From Pseudomonas sp. RGM2987 (GTDB taxonomy: Bacteria > Pseudomonadota > Gammaproteobacteria > Pseudomonadales > Pseudomonadaceae), in assembly GCF_022952855.1 (NCBI RefSeq), contig NZ_JALJDX010000167.1:1-35385 (forward strand): DNA of 35,385 bases, given 5' to 3'. Shown here one piece after another: positions 1-7,925 of this stretch. The notes beneath the pieces are model-generated. The model did no database searches, was not told the origin of the DNA, and saw only the letters and a program-made list of their open reading frames with translations. Positions within the stretch are counted from its first letter, which is position 1, and each line of letters begins with the position of its first letter. The translations under genes were made by a program, and so were the position numbers.

Positions 1-72
1 CGAAGGCGGTGTATCAGTTAACGAAGATGGTGACTGCCACACCGCCTTCGCGAGCAAGCCCGCTCCCACAGG
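1..72. repeat. REPIN (class A), cut by the window edge
   Basis: The right-hand REP core, reading CGCGAGCAAGCCCGCTCCCACA, occupies about 49-70. Inside it, bases 41-50 (ACCGCCTTCG) are the exact reverse complement of bases 1-10 (CGAAGGCGGT). The window therefore opens inside a two-armed REPIN whose left core lies upstream. It abuts the 3' end of the flavoprotein gene. The same core recurs at 4663-4765 and 12225-12318. Confidence 0.85.
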
Positions 73-75
73 TCT

Positions 76-1317
76 TTAATCCTTACGTTGCAACCACTCC
101 AACATCCCCAACCCCGCCGCCCGTCCGCTGGCAAAGCACGCGGTCAGCAGATAGCCACCGGTCGGCGCTTCCCAGTCGAGCATTTCTCCGGCACAGAACA
201 CCCCGGGCACGTGCTTGAGCATCAGCCGTTGATCCAGGGCTTCGAATGTCACGCCGCCGGCACTGCTGATGGCTTCATCCAGCGGGCGGGTTTTCACCAG
301 GGTGATCGGCAAGGCCTTGATCGCCTGGGCCAGCCGCGCGGGGTCAGCGAAATCATCAGATGGTGTGAGTTCTCGCAGCAGCGCCGCCTTGACCCCATCG
401 ATGCCCAACTGGCTGTGCAAGTGCTTGGCCATGGAGCGTGAGCCGCGAGGTTTCGCCAGGGCTTGTTGGATCTTATCCACAGGCCGGCCCGGCAATAGGT
501 CCAAGTGCAGGGTCGCGCTGCCATGCTGGTTGATGGCTTCGCGAATCGGCGCCGACAGCGCGTAGATCAGGCTGCCTTCGATGCCGGTGGCGGTGATCAC
601 GCATTCGCCGAGGCGCGGCACGTCGTCGTTCAGGCCGATGGCAATGTTCTTCAGTGGCGCGCCGGCGAACTTGTTGACCATCAACTCGCTCCAGCCCGGC
701 ACGTCGAACCCGCAGTTGCTCGGTTGCAACGGCGCCAGGGCCACGCCGCGCTGTTCCAGCGGCAGCATCCAGGCGCCGTCCGAGCCCAGGCGCGACCAGC
801 TGCCGCCGCCCAGGGCCAACAATGTCGCACTGGGTTGTAGGGCTTTTTCACCCTCGGGGGAGGCGATCCGCAGGCTGCCGTCCGGGTTCCAGCCGAGCCA
901 GCGATGGCGCGTGTGGATGGCCACGCCCGCTTCGCGCAAGCGCTTGAGCCAGGCGCGCAGCAGCGGGGCGGCCTTCATGTCGGTGGGGAACACCCGGCCG
1001 GAGCTGCCGACGAAGGTGTCGATGCCCAGGCCATGAATCCATTCACACAACTGATCGGCCCCGAATGCCCGCAGCAGCGGTGCGAGGTTCGGCGCTCGGT
1101 CGCCGTAGCGCGCCAGGAATGCCGGGAAGCTTTCCGAATGGGTGATGTTCATGCCGCCCACACCGGCCAGCAGAAATTTCCTGCCCACCGACGGCATGCC
1201 GTCGTACAGGTCGACCCGGACGCCGGCCTGGCTCAACACCTCGGCCGCCATCAGGCCGGCTGGGCCGCCGCCGATGATGGCGATGGCTGGAGTGGTGGAT
1301 GGAGCGGTCGAGGTCAT
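76..1317 (-). CDS. TIGR03862/HI0933-like FAD-dependent flavoprotein (BaiN family)
   Basis: A 413-residue cytosolic flavoprotein predicted to bind FAD and probably NAD(P)H; the substrate is unknown. Residues 13-24 hold the Rossmann FAD motif (IIGGGPAGLMAA). Around residues 46-62 is the HI0933-family signature GRKFLLAGVGGMNITHS. Near the C-terminus, VFCAGEMLDWEAPTGGY is the second FAD-contacting segment of this family. Length is typical. Family members include BaiN of Clostridium, a bile-acid intermediate reductase, but that activity should not be assumed here. The gene reads alone on the minus strand, with a weak -10-like TAGAAT (reverse complement of 1351-1356) about 35 bases upstream of the ATG. 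It ends directly against the REPIN at the window start. Family assignment is firm, function is not. Confidence 0.88.
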   Translation of the reverse strand: MTSTAPSTTPAIAIIGGGPAGLMAAEVLSQAGVRVDLYDGMPSVGRKFLLAGVGGMNITHSESFPAFLARYGDRAPNLAPLLRAFGADQLCEWIHGLGIDTFVGSSGRVFPTDMKAAPLLRAWLKRLREAGVAIHTRHRWLGWNPDGSLRIASPEGEKALQPSATLLALGGGSWSRLGSDGAWMLPLEQRGVALAPLQPSNCGFDVPGWSELMVNKFAGAPLKNIAIGLNDDVPRLGECVITATGIEGSLIYALSAPIREAINQHGSATLHLDLLPGRPVDKIQQALAKPRGSRSMAKHLHSQLGIDGVKAALLRELTPSDDFADPARLAQAIKALPITLVKTRPLDEAISSAGGVTFEALDQRLMLKHVPGVFCAGEMLDWEAPTGGYLLTACFASGRAAGLGMLEWLQRKD

Positions 1318-1514
1318 GGCGTGGACTGCAGAGACGGGAATGAGCGCGGCATTCTATCAGCACAGATTCCCACAAAACGGGATGGCGGTGTTCTTGAATC
1401 GTGGTTAAAAAACAGTCAAGGCTCTGAAAGCTATACGCGGCATAGGCTACAGGCCGTTTCGCTCAGGTTATCCACAGGCCGCTCCACAGCGAATGTGGGT
1501 AACGCGCCCAGAAG
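1318..1514. other. Intergenic region upstream of the flavoprotein gene
   Basis: No gene or REP element is visible in these 197 bases. On the minus strand TTGACT (reverse complement of 1414-1419) and TAGAAT (reverse complement of 1351-1356) resemble -35 and -10 hexamers, but they are too far apart to form one promoter. The true promoter of the flavoprotein gene is not resolved. Confidence 0.4.
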
Positions 1515-2435
1515 TCAGTGACACCCTGATGACGCCCAGACCTTTTGTGCGCTGTGGTGCAGGATCCCATGGCGGCGGGCCAGGGCCTGGCGATCCTTGC
1601 TGTAGCCGCCGCCGATCACCCCGACCACCGGGATGTCGCGGCCCAGGCAATGGCGCATGACGCGCTCGTCCCGGGCGGCGAGGCCTTCGTCGGTCAGCTT
1701 CAGATAGCCGAGGGCGTCGTCTTTGTGCACATCGACGCCGGCGTCGTACAGCACCAGGTCCGGCTGGTAGAGCGGCAGCAGGTAATTGAGGGCATCGTCC
1801 ACCACCTTGAGGTAAGCGGCGTCCTGCATGCCCATCGGCAGTGGGATGTCCCAGTCGCTGTGGGCCTTGCGTGCAGGAAAATTCTTTTCGCAATGCAAGG
1901 AAACTGTCACCGCGTCCGGGGTGTCATGGAGTATTCGGGCGGTGCCGTCGCCCTGGTGCACGTCGCAGTCGAAAATCAGCACCCGCGAGACCCGGCCGCT
2001 GGCCAGGAAGTAGCGGCTGATCACCGCCAGGTCATTGAAAATGCAGAAGCCGGCGGGGTGATCGTAATGGGCGTGGTGGGTGCCACCGGCCAGGTGGCAG
2101 GCTAGGCCGTGTTCGAGGGCCTGCTCGGCCGCCAGCAGCGAACCGCCCACGGCCCGTACCGTTCGGCGGGCCAGGGCCTCGCTCCAGGGCAGGCCAAGGC
2201 GCCGTTGGTCTTCACGGGACAACTCGCCGCCCATGTAGCGTTCGATATAAGCGCGGTCATGGGCCAGGGCGAGGATGTCCGGTGGGCACAACGACGGGCG
2301 CAGCAGGTCGGCGTCGCGGGTCAGGCCGCTGTCCACCAGGTGATCGCGCAACAGGCGGAACTTGTCCATGGGGAAGCGGTGGTCCGCCGGAAATTCGGGG
2401 CTGTAGTCTTCGTGATAAATCAGCGGTAGCGGCAT
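1515..2435 (-). CDS. Histone deacetylase-like (arginase/deacetylase fold) amidohydrolase
   Basis: A 306-residue zinc-dependent deacylase of the HDAC/acetylpolyamine amidohydrolase superfamily. Active-site features are intact: the His pair H120/H121 (GGTHHAH), zinc ligands D158 and H160 (FDCDVHQGDG) and D235 (DAGVDVH), and the transition-state Tyr Y278 (GGGYSKD). The N-terminus (YHEDYSPEFPADHRFPMDKF) is of the kind seen in bacterial class IV (HDAC11-like) members. Natural substrates of these bacterial enzymes, whether acetyl-lysine, acetylpolyamines or other acyl amides, cannot be read from sequence. It is divergent from a GNAT acetyltransferase 72 bases away, so the two may act on a common type of acylated substrate; that is inference. 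No exported signal; cytosolic. Confidence 0.9.
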   Translation of the reverse strand: MPLPLIYHEDYSPEFPADHRFPMDKFRLLRDHLVDSGLTRDADLLRPSLCPPDILALAHDRAYIERYMGGELSREDQRRLGLPWSEALARRTVRAVGGSLLAAEQALEHGLACHLAGGTHHAHYDHPAGFCIFNDLAVISRYFLASGRVSRVLIFDCDVHQGDGTARILHDTPDAVTVSLHCEKNFPARKAHSDWDIPLPMGMQDAAYLKVVDDALNYLLPLYQPDLVLYDAGVDVHKDDALGYLKLTDEGLAARDERVMRHCLGRDIPVVGVIGGGYSKDRQALARRHGILHHSAQKVWASSGCH

Positions 2436-2507
2436 GGTGTTTTCAGTGGTGATCGAGTGACGGATCCTACCAGCGATGTAGACTCAAGGCATGGAGAGGG
2501 AGTGAAG

Positions 2508-3077
2508 ATGGAGCCGATACTGGAGCTGGAAAGCGCAAGGCTGATCTTGCGCCAGTGGCGCGACGATGATTTGCCGGAGTTCGCGGCCATGTGCGCCGAT
2601 CCGCAGGTGATGCGCTATTTTCCGGCGCCCTTGAGCCGCCTGGAAAGCGCTGCCCTGATCGGGCGCGTGCGCGGACATTTTGCTGAGCATGGCTTTGGTC
2701 TTTGGGCGCTGGAGCGCAAGGACACCGGGGCCTTCATCGGTTTTACCGGGCTGGGGGTGGTCGGGTTCGACGCGCCGTTCACGCCGGCCATCGAGATTGG
2801 TTGGCGGCTGGCCCACGAACACTGGGGCCTGGGCTATGCCAGCGAAGCGGCGTGGACCGCGCTGCGCTGCGCCTTCGATCAATTGAAGCTGGACGAAGTG
2901 GTGGCCTTCACCGCTGTGGATAACCTGCCGTCGCAAAAAGTCATGCAGGCAGTCGGCATGCACCACGATCCGGCGGACGACTTCGAGCACCCAAAACTCG
3001 CAGTTGGTCATCCATTGCGTCACCATGTGCTCTATCGCATCAATCGTGAGCAGTGGCTCCAGACCCTGCACGGTTAG
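2508..3077 (+). CDS. GNAT-family N-acetyltransferase (RimJ/RimL type)
   Basis: A 189-residue acetyl-CoA-dependent acetyltransferase. The start at 2508 is chosen because GAGGGAG (2496-2502) is a strong ribosome-binding site five bases upstream; an in-frame upstream start at 2457 lacks one. It begins with the RimJ/RimL-type strand (LESARLILRQW, residues 7-17). The acetyl-CoA pyrophosphate loop is at residues 104-114 (EHWGLGYASEA), and residues 137-151 (VDNLPSQKVMQAVGM) are the usual conserved second half. Family members acetylate protein N-termini, amino acids or small amines, and the substrate here is unknown. It is divergent from the HDAC-like deacetylase and separated by 105 bases from tesB downstream. 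Confidence 0.88.
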   Translation: MEPILELESARLILRQWRDDDLPEFAAMCADPQVMRYFPAPLSRLESAALIGRVRGHFAEHGFGLWALERKDTGAFIGFTGLGVVGFDAPFTPAIEIGWRLAHEHWGLGYASEAAWTALRCAFDQLKLDEVVAFTAVDNLPSQKVMQAVGMHHDPADDFEHPKLAVGHPLRHHVLYRINREQWLQTLHG

Positions 3078-3182
3078 CCGACACGGACGTTTATACTGCC
3101 CGCCCAATGGCCCGGGCCAACAATCGATCCACCGCCGCAGCCCAGACTGCGCGGTATTTGCGCAGTGTGAGGAACGTCTTAA

Positions 3183-4052
3183 ATGAGCCACGTGTTGGAA
3201 GATCTGGTCGACCTGCTGACCCTGGAACCGATCGAAGAGAACCTGTTTCGCGGTCGCAGCCAGGACCTGGGGTTTCGCCAGTTGTTCGGCGGCCAAGTGC
3301 TCGGCCAATCCTTGTCGGCGGCCAGCCAGACCGTGGAAGAGGCGCGTCATGTGCACTCGTTGCATGGCTATTTCCTGCGTCCGGGAGACGCGGCGCTGCC
3401 GGTGGTCTATCAGGTGGACCGGGTGCGTGACGGGGGCAGTTTCAGCACGCGTCGGGTGACCGCGATTCAAAAGGGCAATCCGATTTTTACCTGCAGCGCA
3501 TCGTTCCAGTACGACGAGCAGGGCTTCGAGCACCAGAACACCATGCCGCAAGTCGTCGGGCCGGAGAACCTGCCCTCCGAGCTTGAGTTGACCCAGCAAC
3601 GCGCGCATCTGCTGCCCGAGCACATGCGTGAAAAGCTGCTGTGCCCCAAGCCGATCGAAGTGCGCCCAGTCACCGAGAAAGATCCTTTCAACCCGCAGCC
3701 GACCGAGCCGGTCAAGTACATGTGGTTCCGCGCCGATGGCGCCTTGGCGGATTCGCCGGCCCTGCATAAATACCTGTTGGCTTATGCGTCGGACTTCAGC
3801 CTGTTGACCACCTCGATGCTGCCCCACGGCAAATCGTTGTGGCAAAAGGATATGCAGGTCGCCAGCCTCGACCACGCGCTGTGGTTCCACGCCGATCTGC
3901 GCGCCGACGATTGGTTGCTCTATGCCACGGACAGCCCTTGGGCCGGTAATTCCCGCGGGTTCTGCCGGGGTAGCGTATTCAACCGCGCCGGGCAACTGGT
4001 GGCCTCGGTGACCCAGGAAGGGCTGATCCGCCATCGCAAGGATTGGGCATGA
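3183..4052 (+). CDS. tesB: Acyl-CoA thioesterase II
   Basis: A 289-residue double-hotdog thioesterase that hydrolyses acyl-CoA to free fatty acid and CoA in the cytosol. It aligns by residue number with E. coli TesB: D204 (YASDFSLL) and Q278 (TQEG) of the catalytic Asp-Thr-Gln triad are present, while the Thr228 position is Ser (VASLDHALWFH), a conservative change. The ATG at 3183 follows GAGGAA (3169-3174) with a suitable gap. A TATACT hexamer at 3092-3097 could be a -10, but no matching -35 was found. Its TGA overlaps the ATG of the HAD gene by four bases, so the two are probably translated together. This length and order are ordinary for pseudomonads. Confidence 0.93.
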   Translation: MSHVLEDLVDLLTLEPIEENLFRGRSQDLGFRQLFGGQVLGQSLSAASQTVEEARHVHSLHGYFLRPGDAALPVVYQVDRVRDGGSFSTRRVTAIQKGNPIFTCSASFQYDEQGFEHQNTMPQVVGPENLPSELELTQQRAHLLPEHMREKLLCPKPIEVRPVTEKDPFNPQPTEPVKYMWFRADGALADSPALHKYLLAYASDFSLLTTSMLPHGKSLWQKDMQVASLDHALWFHADLRADDWLLYATDSPWAGNSRGFCRGSVFNRAGQLVASVTQEGLIRHRKDWA

Positions 4053-4642
4053 GCCTGACCGATGTGCGGCACTGGGTGTTCGACATGGACGGCACGCTGA
4101 CCATCGCCGTGCATGATTTTGCGGCGATCCGCGTGGCCCTGGCGATTCCGGCCGAGGACGACATTTTGACGCACCTGGCGGCATTGCCGGCTGACGAGGC
4201 GGCGGCCAAGCATGCCTGGTTACTGGAGCATGAGCGCGACCTGGCCCTGGGTTCCCGGCCCGCGCCGGGAGCGGTCGAGCTGGTCCGGGCGCTGGCGGCA
4301 CGCGGCGATCGCCTGGGTATCCTGACCCGCAACGCCCGTGAGCTGGCCCACGTCACGCTGGAGGCCATCGGCCTGGCCGACTGTTTCGCGGTGGAAGACG
4401 TCCTGGGGCGCGACGAAGCTCCGCCCAAGCCACATCCGGGTGGCCTGCTCAAACTGGCCGAAGCCTGGAGCGTGGCGCCCGATACGCTGGTGATGGTCGG
4501 CGATTACCGCTTCGACCTGGACTGTGGCCGGGCAGCGGGGGCGCGGACGGTGCTGGTGAACCTCCCGGACAATCCGTGGCCGGAGCTGACGGATTGGCAT
4601 GCGCGTGATTGTGAAGAGTTGCGGCGGATGCTTTTAGCTTGA
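4049..4642 (+). CDS. HAD-superfamily hydrolase (phosphatase, subfamily IA)
   Basis: A 197-residue HAD hydrolase. All four motifs are visible: I, nucleophile D12 and acid D14 (FDMDGTL); II, T93 (LTRN); III, K127 (PKPHP); IV, D152 and D156 (GDYRFDLDCG). A small helical cap lies between motifs I and II, so a small phosphorylated metabolite is the likely substrate, as in phosphoglycolate phosphatase-like enzymes, but it cannot be named. The start at 4049 is fixed by AAGGA (4038-4042) six bases upstream and by the ATGA overlap with the tesB stop. The gene ends 20 bases before a REPIN. Confidence 0.9.
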   Translation: MSLTDVRHWVFDMDGTLTIAVHDFAAIRVALAIPAEDDILTHLAALPADEAAAKHAWLLEHERDLALGSRPAPGAVELVRALAARGDRLGILTRNARELAHVTLEAIGLADCFAVEDVLGRDEAPPKPHPGGLLKLAEAWSVAPDTLVMVGDYRFDLDCGRAAGARTVLVNLPDNPWPELTDWHARDCEELRRMLLA

Positions 4643-4662
4643 GAATCAAGGTGGCTGGCTAG

Positions 4663-4765
4663 CCGCCTTCGCGAGCAAGCCCGCTCCCACAGGTTCGCGG
4701 TCTAATCCGAATTTGATGTTCGCAGCAGATCTACTGTGGGAGCGGGCTTGCTCGCGAAGAGGCCT
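4663..4765. repeat. REPIN (class A) in a convergent junction
   Basis: Two inverted copies of the class A core (left CGCGAGCAAGCCCGCTCCCAC, right GTGGGAGCGGGCTTGCTCGCG) enclose about 45 bases. It fills the space between the HAD gene (plus) and the alpha/beta hydrolase gene (minus), so a hairpin would form on either transcript's 3' end. Confidence 0.9.
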
Positions 4766-4783
4766 TGATGTGCACAACAAGAC

Positions 4784-5731
4784 TCACTGCCCAAACAACG
4801 CCCTGCGCCCCTCCACCGAATTAAACATCCCATCCCCATCATGCCCGACCCCGGGCACTTCGATCAGCCGCTGGTTCAGCCCCACCGGATGGCGCCGGGT
4901 CAGGTAGTCGAAAAAGAAATGCCCGCGCAATAACCGATACGGCCCCTGGGTCTGGGCCTCGCAGCTTTTATCCAGCGCCGGATGCTCAGGGTCGATGTCC
5001 TGTTGCCCCAGCAGATAGACGATGTCGCGTTTGACGTAGTTATCCTCCAGTTGCTTCGGCGTTTGTCCGCCGGCATAGGCAGGCAGCTTCTGCAGGCCAT
5101 ACTTCCAGTCATTGAAGCCGGGGCAACCCGTCGCGTCGAACGCCATGGGCCGTTGGGCATCGAAGTAGGCATAGGACGACGGGTTGGCGATGACAAAGCG
5201 TGGGCTGATCCGGAATTGGCCGTGGGCGAGCAGGGCATAGCGTTGCACGACCTGGGCACCGCCGGAATGCCCGGCGATGACGATGTCCTTCACCTCGGGA
5301 AATTGCTGGACATCACTGACCCGCGCGACGATGTCATCAAGGACCTGAAACGAGCTGACCGGGTTCGGCCCTGTGGATAAACCTGCGGCCATCCAGTCGT
5401 TGCCTTGCCAGCGCAACAGGTCGCTGGGTAACTGATGACGAGCCACGTCCTGCTGATTGAGAAACTGCGGGGCGATGATCAGCGTCGTGGCCTGCTGTCC
5501 GGCCTCAGTGACGGCTTTCTCGGCACTGTGCAGGTAGGTTTCGGCGTTGCGCAGCCGACCATGGACGATGATCAGTACGCGCTGGATCGACGCCGGGGGC
5601 GGGCTTACGCCGACCACCAGGGCGCCGCCCTTGAGTTGCAGGCGTCCTTGGGCGACCACATTGACGCCGTGGGCGTCGGCCTGGGCAGCGGTGCAGAGAA
5701 GCGCCAGTGCCAACAACGCCGCCCATTTCAT
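4784..5731 (-). CDS. Exported alpha/beta-hydrolase
   Basis: A 315-residue serine hydrolase. The N-terminus is a signal peptide (MKWAALLALALLCTAAQA, likely cut near residue 18), so the enzyme is probably periplasmic or secreted. The nucleophile elbow is S156 in GHSGG. A plausible acid is D245 or D247 and the general base H297 (PGVGHDGDG). A motif IIVHGRLRN at residues 53-61 fits the oxyanion-hole strand. Substrate is unknown; esterase or amidase are possible. The ATG follows the zinc-peptidase stop with no gap (TAGATG on the minus strand), which points to translational coupling. The gene ends near the class A REPIN. Confidence 0.8.
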   Translation of the reverse strand: MKWAALLALALLCTAAQADAHGVNVVAQGRLQLKGGALVVGVSPPPASIQRVLIIVHGRLRNAETYLHSAEKAVTEAGQQATTLIIAPQFLNQQDVARHQLPSDLLRWQGNDWMAAGLSTGPNPVSSFQVLDDIVARVSDVQQFPEVKDIVIAGHSGGAQVVQRYALLAHGQFRISPRFVIANPSSYAYFDAQRPMAFDATGCPGFNDWKYGLQKLPAYAGGQTPKQLEDNYVKRDIVYLLGQQDIDPEHPALDKSCEAQTQGPYRLLRGHFFFDYLTRRHPVGLNQRLIEVPGVGHDGDGMFNSVEGRRALFGQ

Positions 5732-6616
5732 CTACAGGCTTTTCGCCGCGAACGTGTCGCATTGGCTGACCTGGCCCTGGGCGAAGCCGGTCTTGAACCA
5801 GCGCACTCGCTGCGCCGAGGTGCCGTGGGTAAAGGAGTCCGGCACTACTCGGCCTTGGCCTTGTTGCTGTAACCGATCGTCGCCGATGGCGTTGGCGGCG
5901 TTCAAGGCTTCCTCGATGTCGCCGGGCTCCAGCCAGTTCAGGCGTTTCTGCGCATGGTTGGCCCAGACCCCGGCCAGGCAGTCGGCCTGCAATTCCTGGC
6001 GCACCAGCAAACCGCCGTCGCCTTCCATTTGCCGGCCCTGCTGGCGAGCCTCCTGGATTTTCGCCGAGACCCCGAGCAGCGTCTGCACATGGTGCCCGAC
6101 CTCATGGGCGATGACGTAGGCCTGGGCGAAGTCGCCGGCGGCAGAGAAGCGTTGCGACATCTCCTTGAAGAAACTCATGTCCAGGTAGACCTGCCGGTCC
6201 GCCGGGCAATAGAACGGGCCGGTGGCCGAGGAGGCCAGGCCACAGGCCGAATTGACCCGCCCGCTGAACAGCACCAGTTTTGGCTGCTGGTACTGGCGGC
6301 CGGCCTGCTGGAAGACCTGACCCCAGGTGTCCTCGGTGTCGCCCAGGATCGAGCGCACGAACTCGGCTTGCTCGTCGTTGGCCGGTGGCGCCTGGCGGGT
6401 CTGGGACGAGGTGGGTGCGGATTGGTCCATCTGTCCGGCCAGTTGCCCGAGAATCTGCATCGGGTCCTGGCCGGTGATCCAACCGATGCCGACGATCAGC
6501 AGGATGGCCGTGAGGCTCAATCCCTTGCCGCCGCCGAATCGCATGCCGCCTGAGCCGCCCTCATCACCACGGGCGTCCACCACGTTGTCACTGCGGCGAC
6601 CTTTTTTCCATAGCAT
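5732..6616 (-). CDS. ypfJ: Neutral zinc metallopeptidase, YpfJ family
   Basis: A 294-residue membrane-anchored peptidase. A short, charged and Gly-rich N-terminus (residues 1-32) is followed by one transmembrane helix (about 33-48), which should place the catalytic part outside the cytosol. The zinc site is HEVGHH (H171, E172, H175). A further conserved segment, ELQADCLAG (residues 208-216), supplies the probable third ligand region. C125 and C137 flank the conserved CGLASSATGPFYCP loop. The family (KPN_02809/YpfJ) is widespread and its substrates are unknown. It is the first gene of a two-gene unit with the exported hydrolase; the 5' region is a 304-base divergent spacer shared with the DMT transporter. 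Confidence 0.9.
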   Translation of the reverse strand: MLWKKGRRSDNVVDARGDEGGSGGMRFGGGKGLSLTAILLIVGIGWITGQDPMQILGQLAGQMDQSAPTSSQTRQAPPANDEQAEFVRSILGDTEDTWGQVFQQAGRQYQQPKLVLFSGRVNSACGLASSATGPFYCPADRQVYLDMSFFKEMSQRFSAAGDFAQAYVIAHEVGHHVQTLLGVSAKIQEARQQGRQMEGDGGLLVRQELQADCLAGVWANHAQKRLNWLEPGDIEEALNAANAIGDDRLQQQGQGRVVPDSFTHGTSAQRVRWFKTGFAQGQVSQCDTFAAKSL

Positions 6617-6920
6617 GTGGGAATCCTCTGAATGACCGGTGTGAAGGTACTACTGTTGCGTTGAGTCTAGCGTTCGCAGGCCCAAGGTGCGCGCCATGCC
6701 TGAGCTTCAGGCAATCAAGCTGGATTTTGGTTCATCAGCCGAGGGAAGCGCATCGATCCCGCCATTTGCTTTACGCTTCGCATCATTTGAATTCTCGGCA
6801 TTGGTACGGATCTTTCATGGGGGGCAGTCAAGTTGAAACGGCACAGGCGACGCGATGCGCTATCGCTTATTCGTCGCCAGCATGCTTTGCTTCCTACATC
6901 ACGCAATACAGGACTCGTAC
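6617..6920. other. Divergent spacer between ypfJ and the DMT transporter
   Basis: No credible coding sequence. The clearest feature is a perfect inverted repeat, TGCCTGA-GCT-TCAGGCA, at 6697-6713. Promoters for both flanking genes must lie here but I cannot assign -10 or -35 boxes with confidence. An in-frame ATG at 6855 could extend the transporter by 22 residues, but the ribosome-binding site favours 6921. Confidence 0.6.
6697..6713. promoter_or_regulatory. 17-bp perfect inverted repeat, candidate operator
   Basis: Seven-base arms TGCCTGA and TCAGGCA are separated by three bases. It lies in the divergent spacer, 80 bases upstream of ypfJ and about 210 bases upstream of the transporter start. 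The compact symmetry fits a dimeric regulator, but there is no T-run to suggest a terminator. No protein is assigned. Confidence 0.4.
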
Positions 6921-7799
6921 ATGACCGTCAGCACTCCGCTCTCCGGCGTCAATCAGGCTTTCAAAGGCATCCTGCTGATTCTGACCGCGACGTTCCTGTT
7001 CTCCAGCCACGACGCCATCGCCAAATACCTCTCGGGCTTCTACCCGATCGTCATGGTGGTGTGGGCGCGTTACGTGGTGCATACGCTGCTGATGGCCGGG
7101 ATATTCCTCCCCCGTTCGGGCTTGCGGGTGCTGCGCACCAAGCGTCCGTTGTGGCAACTGGCCCGGGCGTTGTGCCTGCTGGGCACCAGCCTGTTTTTCA
7201 CCACGGCGCTGTTGTACATCCCGTTGGCGGAGGCCACGGCGGTCAACTTCCTGGCTCCGGTGCTGGTGACGGCGTTGTCGGTACCATTGTTGGGCGAGCG
7301 TGTGACGCGCGGTCAGTGGATCGCGGTGATCTTCGGCTTTATCGGGGTGTTGATCATTGTTCATCCGGGCGGGGATCTGTTTACGCCGGCGGTGTTGCTG
7401 CCGTTCTGCTCGGCGCTGTTTTTCTGTTTCTACCAGTTGCTTACGCGCAAGCTCAGTGAGATCGACAGCCCGACCACCAGCAACTTCTTCGCCGGCTTGT
7501 GCAATACCCTGGTGATGAGCGCCCTGGTGCCGTTCTTCTGGCAGGTGCCGAGCCTGGTGCACGGCGCGATGATGTTGGCGCTGGGAGCCTGTGGGATGAC
7601 CGCGCACCTGATGCTGACCCAGGCCTTCCGCTTCGCCGCCCCGGCGCTGCTGGCGCCGTTCGGCTATTGCCAGATCGTGTTTGCCGGGTTGCTGGGGTGG
7701 TTGCTGTTCAACCATACGCCGACACTGACCACGGTGTTCGGCATCGTGCTGATTTGCCTGAGTGGCCTCGCTGCGGCGTGGCAGCAGCGACGCAAATAA
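6921..7799 (+). CDS. DMT-superfamily (EamA) transporter
   Basis: A 292-residue inner-membrane transporter with about ten hydrophobic helices arranged as two EamA repeats (roughly residues 12-145 and 155-288). Exporters of amino acids, metabolites or drugs are common in this family; the substrate is not determinable. The N-terminal repeat includes LFSSHDAIAKYLSG and the conserved helix-end motif ALLYIPLAEATAVNFLAP. Start 6921 is preferred over 6855 because AGGA (6910-6913) sits seven bases upstream and the shorter form begins just before the first helix. It ends 16 bases before a class B REPIN that separates it from the convergent MFS gene. Confidence 0.88.
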   Translation: MTVSTPLSGVNQAFKGILLILTATFLFSSHDAIAKYLSGFYPIVMVVWARYVVHTLLMAGIFLPRSGLRVLRTKRPLWQLARALCLLGTSLFFTTALLYIPLAEATAVNFLAPVLVTALSVPLLGERVTRGQWIAVIFGFIGVLIIVHPGGDLFTPAVLLPFCSALFFCFYQLLTRKLSEIDSPTTSNFFAGLCNTLVMSALVPFFWQVPSLVHGAMMLALGACGMTAHLMLTQAFRFAAPALLAPFGYCQIVFAGLLGWLLFNHTPTLTTVFGIVLICLSGLAAAWQQRRK

Positions 7800-7814
7800 G
7801 GCGACACACAAACC

Positions 7815-7912
7815 CCTGTGGCGAGGGAGCTTGCTCCCGCTCGATTGCGCAGCAATCGCTGGAAAGCGGGGTCGCTTCGCAACCCAGCGGGAGCAAGCTC
7901 CCTCGCCACGGG
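7815..7912. repeat. REPIN (class B) in a convergent junction
   Basis: Inverted cores GTGGCGAGGGAGCTTGCTCC (left) and the reverse complement (right) flank a spacer. The left core is followed by its own hairpin CGATTGC-GCA-GCAATCG at 7842-7858. It lies between the DMT transporter and the minus-strand MFS gene. Confidence 0.92.
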
Positions 7913-7925
7913 TAATCTGCCCGAA

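Noticed and set aside
2484..4301. A 605-codon minus-strand reading frame opposite tesB and its neighbours
   Set aside because: It lies antisense to the GNAT, tesB and HAD genes, all with recognisable motifs; its translation is low-complexity Arg/Pro/Gln-rich, typical of a shadow frame in GC-rich DNA.
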